DNA of 11,715 nucleotides from Paracoccaceae bacterium (lineage in GTDB: Bacteria; Pseudomonadota; Alphaproteobacteria; Rhodobacterales; Rhodobacteraceae): positions 1 to 11,715 of the forward strand of contig SKWP01000213.1 of assembly GCA_007128865.1 (NCBI GenBank), written 5' to 3'. Positions 6,762-11,715 of this stretch are shown one piece after another. The notes below the pieces were generated by a model, which had not been told where the DNA came from, did not search any database, and was given only the letters and a program-made list of their open reading frames with translations. The position numbers and the translations under genes were made by a program. Position 1 is the first letter of the stretch, and the number at the start of each line of letters is the position of its first letter.

Positions 6762-7912
6762 AGGTCAGCGGCGCCTGGATCGAAGACCCGGAATCGCAAC
6801 AGCTCTGCGCCGTGCTTCAAGCCGGCGGCCATCAGGCGCTGTTCGTGGGCGGCTGCGTGCGCGATGCGCTGCTCGGCATGACGGTGCGCGACGTCGACAT
6901 CGCCACCGACGCACGCCCCGACCGGGTGACCGAACTGGCCGAGGCGGCAGGGCTGCGCGTGGTCCCGACCGGGGCCGCGCATGGCACCGTCACCGTGATT
7001 TCGGGGCATACCCACCACGAGGTCACCACCTTCCGCCGCGACGTTGCCACCGACGGCCGCCGCGCCGTGGTGGCCTTTGCCGATGATGTGGTCACCGATG
7101 CCGCAAGGCGCGACTTTACCATGAATGCGCTTTACGCCCGCCCCGACGGAAGCGTGATCGACCCGCTGGGCGGCGGGCTGGCCGACCTTGCGGCGCGCCG
7201 GGTGCGCTTTGTCGGCACCCCGGCAGAACGCATCGCCGAGGATTACCTGCGTATCCTGCGGTTCTTTCGCTTTCAGGCGTGGTTCGGAGACCCCGAACGC
7301 GGCATCGACCCGGATGGGCTTGCAGCCTGCGCAGCGCTTCAGGACGGGCTGGAAAGGCTGTCGCGCGAACGGGTTGGGGCCGAGATGCGGCGGCTTCTGG
7401 CCGCCCCCGATCCGGCCATGGCCCTGGCCGCGATGGAAGGCAGCGGCATACTTGGCCGTATTCTGCCCGGCGCAACGGCAACCGCGGTTGCGGTGCTCGT
7501 TCATCTGGAACGCAGCGAAGGGGTTGGCCTGCGCTGGATGCGCCGGCTGGCGGCACTGGGCGGTGACTGGGACGGCCGCGCGGCGCTGCGGCTGTCCAAT
7601 TCCGAGACCCGCGCGCTGGAACGGCTGCGGGCCGGCATTGCCGAATGCACCAGCGCCGAAGAAAGCGGCTATCGCCATGGCATCGCGGCCGGGACCGACA
7701 TGCTGCTTGTCCGCGCGGCGCTGACCGGAACGGCGCTGCCCGATGCCTGGCAGGATGCGCTGGCGCGCGGGGCGGCGGCCGAATTCCCGTTAAGGGCCAG
7801 TGACCTGATGCCGGCGCTGAAAGGGCCCAGGGTCGGCGCGGCCTTGCGGGCTGCCGAACGCCGATGGATCGATTCGGGCTTTCGGCTTTCGCGCGAGGAT
7901 CTGCTGGCCTGA
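6758..7912 (+). CDS. cca: CCA tRNA nucleotidyltransferase / poly(A) polymerase, class II
   Basis: A 384-residue class II nucleotidyltransferase that adds or repairs the 3' CCA of tRNAs, or in some relatives adds poly(A). The catalytic head shows FVGGCVRDALLG (29-40) with metal-binding D45 and D47 in RDVDIAT, then RRDFTMNALY (117-126) and ERIAEDYLRILRFFRF (157-172), the neck motifs of the family. There is no HD domain at the C-terminus, so it is of the short alphaproteobacterial type. CCA addition is the likelier activity, since this looks like a single core copy, but poly(A) polymerase shares the same motifs and cannot be excluded by eye. The start is GTG at 6758, overlapping the NUDIX stop (GTGA), with AAAGGG about seven bases upstream. 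It is the last gene of the hslO cluster. Confidence 0.9.
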   Translation: MKVSGAWIEDPESQQLCAVLQAGGHQALFVGGCVRDALLGMTVRDVDIATDARPDRVTELAEAAGLRVVPTGAAHGTVTVISGHTHHEVTTFRRDVATDGRRAVVAFADDVVTDAARRDFTMNALYARPDGSVIDPLGGGLADLAARRVRFVGTPAERIAEDYLRILRFFRFQAWFGDPERGIDPDGLAACAALQDGLERLSRERVGAEMRRLLAAPDPAMALAAMEGSGILGRILPGATATAVAVLVHLERSEGVGLRWMRRLAALGGDWDGRAALRLSNSETRALERLRAGIAECTSAEESGYRHGIAAGTDMLLVRAALTGTALPDAWQDALARGAAAEFPLRASDLMPALKGPRVGAALRAAERRWIDSGFRLSREDLLA

Positions 7913-7913
7913 C

Positions 7914-7930
7914 CGGGGCGCCTTTCCCCG
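7914..7930 (+). terminator. Weak hairpin just after cca
   Basis: CGGGG (7914-7918) and CCCCG (7926-7930) can pair over a 7-base loop immediately after the cca stop. The stem is short, with no following T-run, so it is at best a weak terminator. Its position before the next promoter is the only support. Confidence 0.2.
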
Positions 7931-7945
7931 TCCGCCTTGGCGCAC

Positions 7946-7951
7946 TATAAT
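7946..7951 (+). promoter_or_regulatory. -10 element upstream of the ABC exporter pair
   Basis: A perfect TATAAT stands in the 107-bp gap between cca and the first ABC gene, the clearest sigma-70-type -10 in the window. The -35 position about 17 bases upstream (TTTCCC, 7923-7928) is poor. Transcription would begin near 7958, giving a leader of about 60 bases. This suggests that the exporter genes have their own promoter, separate from the hslO cluster. Confidence 0.5.
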
Positions 7952-8019
7952 CGTTACCACTGCAGTCGCGGCCCTTGCCGCGGCATCCCGCCGGACGGCA
8001 TAACCCGAGGCAGCCCCCC

Positions 8020-9888
8020 ATGTGGCGCGCGATACTGGGCCGCTTCGAACGGCTCGTGAACCCCTACGTCGCCTATGTGCCGGACGATGTGCCGCCGCGC
8101 CGGCTGTGGCCGTTCATGCGCCAGTACCTCGGCCCGTTCCGCGGGGTGTTCTGGGCCGCCGGGATCATGTCGGTCCTGGTCGCGGCGGTCGAGGTCGCTC
8201 TGATCTGGTACATGGGCAGGGTGGTGGACGTGCTGACCGTCACCGGCCCGCAGGCGCTGTGGGAAAGCCACGGCACCGAACTGGTTCTTGCCGCCCTGTT
8301 CCTGCTGTTCCTGCGGCCGGCCCTGCAGTTTCTGGGTGTCGGGCTGCTGAACCAGTCGATCCTGCCCAACATCGGCACGCTGATCCGCTGGCGCGCGCAT
8401 GCCCATGTGCTGCGCCAGCCGGTCGGGTGGTTCGAGAACGACTTTGCCGGGCGGATCGCGAACCGGATCATGCAGACGCCCCCGGCGGCGGGCGAGGCGG
8501 TGTTTCAGGTCTTCGACGCGCTGAGCTTTTCACTGGCCTATCTGATCGGGGCGGCGGTGCTGCTGGCGGGGGCCGACCCGCGGCTGGTGCTGCCGCTCAT
8601 CATCTGGTCGGCGCTTTATTTCGCGCTGGTGCGCTGGACGATCCAGCGGGTGGCGCCCGCCTCCAAGGCCAGTTCGGATGCCCGCAGCGCGGTGACCGGG
8701 CGGATCGTGGACAGCTACACGAATATCCATGCGGTCAAGCTCTTTGCCCATCACGACCGCGAGCTTGCCCATGCGCGCGAGGCCATCGAACACGCCCGCA
8801 CCACCTTTCAGCGCGAGATGCGCATCTTCACCACCATGGATCTGGCGCTGGTCACGCTCAACGGCTTTTTGATCGTTGCCGTGGTCGGCTGGGCGGTGGT
8901 GCTGTGGGCGCAGGGCAGCGCCAGCATCGGGGTGGTGGCGGCGGCCTCGGCGCTGGTGCTGCGGCTGAACGCCATGACCGGCTGGATCATGTGGGCGGTG
9001 TCATCCTTCTTCCGCAACGTCGGTGTGATCACCGAGGGCATGGAAACCATCGCCCAGCCGATCGGGCTGGTGGATGCACCCGGCGCCCGACCGCTGGATT
9101 TCCGCGCCGGCCGGATCGGGTTCGAGGATCTGGGCCATCACTACGGCCGCCCCTCGGGCGGGTTGCAGGGTGTGAGCCTGACCGTGGAGCCGGGCGAAAA
9201 GCTTGGCCTCGTCGGCCGGTCAGGGGCGGGAAAATCCACGCTGGTCAAGCTGTTGTTGCGGTTCTACGACGCCGAACAGGGCCGGATCACCATCGACGGG
9301 CAGGATATAGGGACGGTTACCCAGGACAGCCTGCGCGCCCGGATCGGCATGGTTGCGCAGGATACCGCGCTGCTGCACCGCTCGGTGCGCGAGAACATCC
9401 TCTATGGCCGCCCCGATGCCACCGAGGCCGAGATGATCGCCGCCGCAAGGCGGGCCGAGGCGCATGACTTCATCCTCGAACTGGAGGACGCCGAAGGCCG
9501 GCGCGGCTATGATGCCCGGGTCGGCGAACGCGGCGTGAAGCTTTCGGGCGGGCAGCGCCAGCGGGTGGCACTGGCACGGGTGATCCTGAAGGATGCGCCG
9601 ATCCTGGTGCTGGACGAGGCCACAAGCGCGCTCGACAGCGAGGTCGAGGCGGCCATCCAGGACACGCTCTACGGGGTGATGGAGGGCAAGACAGTGATCG
9701 CCATCGCGCACCGGCTGTCCACCATCGCGCGGATGGACCGGATCGTGGTGCTGGACGATGGCCGCATCGTCGAACAGGGAAGCCACGCCGAGTTGCTAGC
9801 CGCAGGCGGGCTTTACGCGCGGTTCTGGGCCCGGCAGTCCGGTGGTTTCATCGGGATCGAGGACAGCCGGCCAGAGGCCGCGCAATGA
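8020..9888 (+). CDS. ABC exporter half-transporter (type IV fold), subunit 1
   Basis: A 622-residue ABC exporter half with an N-terminal six-helix membrane domain and a C-terminal ATPase. Hydrophobic spans are visible around 44-65, 88-108, 166-184, 188-206, 274-297 and 302-328. WFENDFAGRIANRIMQT (137-153) is a conserved stretch of the membrane domain. The ATPase has an A-loop Tyr375, Walker A GRSGAGKST (399-407), Q-loop Gln447, signature LSGGQRQR (508-515), Walker B ILVLDE (528-533) with catalytic Glu533, and H-loop His564, all intact. The ATG at 8020 has GAGG nine bases upstream; an in-frame ATG at 7975 has none. The stop overlaps the next ABC gene by 4 bp, so the two probably form a heterodimer in the inner membrane. 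The substrate (drug, lipid or other) cannot be told; names such as multidrug exporter would rest on similarity alone. Confidence 0.92.
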   Translation: MWRAILGRFERLVNPYVAYVPDDVPPRRLWPFMRQYLGPFRGVFWAAGIMSVLVAAVEVALIWYMGRVVDVLTVTGPQALWESHGTELVLAALFLLFLRPALQFLGVGLLNQSILPNIGTLIRWRAHAHVLRQPVGWFENDFAGRIANRIMQTPPAAGEAVFQVFDALSFSLAYLIGAAVLLAGADPRLVLPLIIWSALYFALVRWTIQRVAPASKASSDARSAVTGRIVDSYTNIHAVKLFAHHDRELAHAREAIEHARTTFQREMRIFTTMDLALVTLNGFLIVAVVGWAVVLWAQGSASIGVVAAASALVLRLNAMTGWIMWAVSSFFRNVGVITEGMETIAQPIGLVDAPGARPLDFRAGRIGFEDLGHHYGRPSGGLQGVSLTVEPGEKLGLVGRSGAGKSTLVKLLLRFYDAEQGRITIDGQDIGTVTQDSLRARIGMVAQDTALLHRSVRENILYGRPDATEAEMIAAARRAEAHDFILELEDAEGRRGYDARVGERGVKLSGGQRQRVALARVILKDAPILVLDEATSALDSEVEAAIQDTLYGVMEGKTVIAIAHRLSTIARMDRIVVLDDGRIVEQGSHAELLAAGGLYARFWARQSGGFIGIEDSRPEAAQ

Positions 9889-11715
9889 AGGTGGCCGGGC
9901 TCATCGATGCCTTCCGCCCGGCCGAAGGGCCGCCGCCGGGGGCGCTGTGGCCGTTCATCCGCTGGGCGCTGGGCGGGTCATGGCCGGTGCTGGGGCTGGC
10001 GGCGGTGGTTTCGGCCCTTGCCGGGGTGCTCGAGGTGCTTTCGGCGCTGGTGCTGGGGCGGGTGATCGACACCGCGCTGGCCAGCGACCCGACGCGGTTC
10101 TTTGCCGACAACTGGCTGCTGCTGATCGGCTTTGCTGCCTTCTTCCTGCTCCTGCGGCCACTGGCCTTCGGGCTGTCATCGGTGGCCAACACGGTCGTTG
10201 TCACGCCCAATGTGGGGCCGATGGTGCTGGCACGCCTGAACCGCTGGACGATGGGGCAGCCCGTTACCTTCTTCGACAATGATTTTGCCGGCCGCATTGC
10301 CCAGAAACAGATGCAGACCAGCCGCGCCCTGACCGATGTGGCCAGCGAATCGATCAACACCGTCGCCTTCGCGCTGGCTTCGATCATCGGTTCGGTGCTG
10401 CTGCTGTTTGCCATCGATGCGCGCATGGCGCTGTTGCTGGCGGGCTGGACAGTGCTTTACCTGGCCCTGATCCGGCATTTCATCCCCTCGGTGCGCGAAA
10501 GGGCCGGCAGGCGCGCCAACGCCCAGGCGTCGGTCACCGGGCAGGTGGTGGATGCCATCACCAACATCAAGACGGTTAAGCTGTTTGCCCATGCCGATCA
10601 CGAGGATCGCGCCGCGCTCGATGCGATGGGCACCTTCCGCAACCGGGCGATCGAGTTCGGCACGCTGCAGGCAAGGTTCCGGTTCTGGCTGATGACGGTT
10701 GCCGGGCTGCTGCCGGTGCTGCTGATCGGCGGCACGCTGTGGCTCTGGACAATGGGGCAGTCCACGGCGGGCGATATCGTGGCCGCCGGGACGGTCGCCA
10801 TTCGCATTGCACAGATGACGGGCTGGGTCAGCTTCGTGCTGATGACCATCTACGGCAATCTCGGCGAGGTCGAGGACGGCATGAAGACCCTGACCGTTCC
10901 CGTAAGCCTGCAGGACGCGCCCGACGCCATCGAGCTGCCGCCGGTGCGGGGCGATATCCGTTTCGAGGGCCTGGGCTTTGCCTATGGCCGCCGCAGCGGC
11001 GGGGTCGAGCGGATCGACCTGCATGTGCACCCCGGCGAAAAACTGGGCATCGTAGGGGCTTCGGGGGCCGGAAAATCCACCCTCGTTGCGCTTCTGCTGC
11101 GGCTCTACGATGCGGAATCGGGTCGAATCCTGATCGATGGCCACGACATCCGCGGTGTGACCCAGGAAAGCCTGCGCCGGCAGATCGGGATGGTCACCCA
11201 GGAAACCGCGATGTTCAATCGCGCGGCACTGGAAAACATCCGCTACGGCCGCCCCGACGCATCCCGCCAAGAGGTCGAGGCCGCCGCACGGGCTGCGGAG
11301 GCGCATGAATTCATCCGCGGCCTGCGCGACCACATGGGGCGCACCGGGTATGACGCCCATCTCGGCGAACGCGGCGTGCGGCTTTCGGGCGGGCAGCGCC
11401 AGCGCATCGCGCTGGCCCGCGCCTTTCTCAAGGATGCGCCGATCCTGGTTCTGGACGAGGCCACATCGGCGCTGGATTCCGAGGTCGAGGCAGCGGTGCA
11501 GGGCGCGCTCGAACGGCTGATGGCGGGCAAGACGGTGCTGGCCATCGCACACCGGCTGTCGACCATCGCCAGCATGGATCGTATCGTGGTGCTGGATGCC
11601 GGCCATATCGCCGAAACCGGCACCCATGCCGAACTGCTGGACAGGGGCGGGCTGTATGCCCGGTACTGGAATCGCCAGTCGGGCGGCTTTATCGGCACCG
11701 ACGACGAGGTTGAGG
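9885..11715 (+). CDS. ABC exporter half-transporter, subunit 2, 3'-truncated by window
   Basis: A second half-transporter, open from the ATG at 9885 to the window end (610 codons); the shared ending RQSGGFIG lies at 598-604, so only a few residues are probably missing. The gene starts inside the stop of subunit 1 (ATGA). The membrane domain contains FFDNDFAGRIAQKQMQT (129-145), parallel to subunit 1. The ATPase has A-loop Tyr367, Walker A GASGAGKST (391-399), Q-loop Gln439, signature LSGGQRQR (500-507), Walker B ILVLDE (520-525) with catalytic Glu525, and His556. Hydrophobic spans lie near 33-58, 77-98, 160-177, 181-200, 268-290 and 296-323. All ATPase residues are canonical, unlike exporters with one degenerate site. 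Long stretches match subunit 1 at both protein and DNA level, so the two are tandem paralogues. Confidence 0.92.
   Translation, partial: MKVAGLIDAFRPAEGPPPGALWPFIRWALGGSWPVLGLAAVVSALAGVLEVLSALVLGRVIDTALASDPTRFFADNWLLLIGFAAFFLLLRPLAFGLSSVANTVVVTPNVGPMVLARLNRWTMGQPVTFFDNDFAGRIAQKQMQTSRALTDVASESINTVAFALASIIGSVLLLFAIDARMALLLAGWTVLYLALIRHFIPSVRERAGRRANAQASVTGQVVDAITNIKTVKLFAHADHEDRAALDAMGTFRNRAIEFGTLQARFRFWLMTVAGLLPVLLIGGTLWLWTMGQSTAGDIVAAGTVAIRIAQMTGWVSFVLMTIYGNLGEVEDGMKTLTVPVSLQDAPDAIELPPVRGDIRFEGLGFAYGRRSGGVERIDLHVHPGEKLGIVGASGAGKSTLVALLLRLYDAESGRILIDGHDIRGVTQESLRRQIGMVTQETAMFNRAALENIRYGRPDASRQEVEAAARAAEAHEFIRGLRDHMGRTGYDAHLGERGVRLSGGQRQRIALARAFLKDAPILVLDEATSALDSEVEAAVQGALERLMAGKTVLAIAHRLSTIASMDRIVVLDAGHIAETGTHAELLDRGGLYARYWNRQSGGFIGTDDEVE

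Noticed and set aside
8022-9467. A 481-codon plus-strand frame overlapping the first ABC gene
   Set aside because: It is the +2 shadow of the exporter frame, rich in Gly/Arg/Ala, with no domain; the exporter frame carries every ATPase motif.
10176-11627. A 483-codon open frame on the minus strand
   Set aside because: It lies wholly opposite the second ABC exporter gene, which has all its motifs in frame; the antisense protein is low in structure and unrecognised.

Overview
The window is a 11.7 kb stretch of ordinary-looking chromosome from a high-GC alphaproteobacterium. The protein sequences and gene content (a MoxR/DUF58/BatA-like cluster, DUF1285, UbiG, hslO followed by a CoA-type NUDIX gene and cca) suggest the Rhodobacterales (Rhodobacter/Paracoccus/roseobacter relatives). 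That assignment rests on general familiarity with these families, not on a search. Coding density is very high, no gap exceeds about 110 bp, and I saw no mobile element, CRISPR array, rRNA or tRNA.

Region 1 (1-2027, minus strand): a translationally coupled cassette of a MoxR-type AAA+ ATPase, a DUF58 protein and the N-terminus of a membrane protein with a BatA/DUF4159-like start. Each junction is a 4-bp overlap. Region 2 (2118-3488): a DUF1285 protein on the plus strand converges on ubiG (ubiquinone biosynthesis O-methyltransferase) on the minus strand. Region 3 (3555-5034): a proline iminopeptidase on the plus strand converges on a small NUDIX hydrolase on the minus strand, which most likely uses a TTG start.

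Region 4 (5068-7912, plus strand): hslO (redox chaperone Hsp33), a CoA-pyrophosphatase-type NUDIX gene and a class II CCA-adding enzyme/poly(A) polymerase form a tight overlapping operon. A sequence before hslO fits the alphaproteobacterial RpoH (sigma-32) heat-shock promoter pattern, CTTG-N17-CTTATAT. Region 5 (7946-11715, plus strand): a perfect TATAAT box precedes two tandem, paralogous ABC exporter half-transporters joined by an ATGA overlap. The second gene runs off the window end; together they probably form a heterodimeric exporter with two intact ATPase sites.

I did not find a clearly new system. The points most worth a second look are the putative RpoH promoter of hslO, the TTG start of the first NUDIX gene (which the promoter layout supports), the paired exporter with two canonical nucleotide-binding sites, and the MoxR-DUF58 cassette with its altered metal-site motif.
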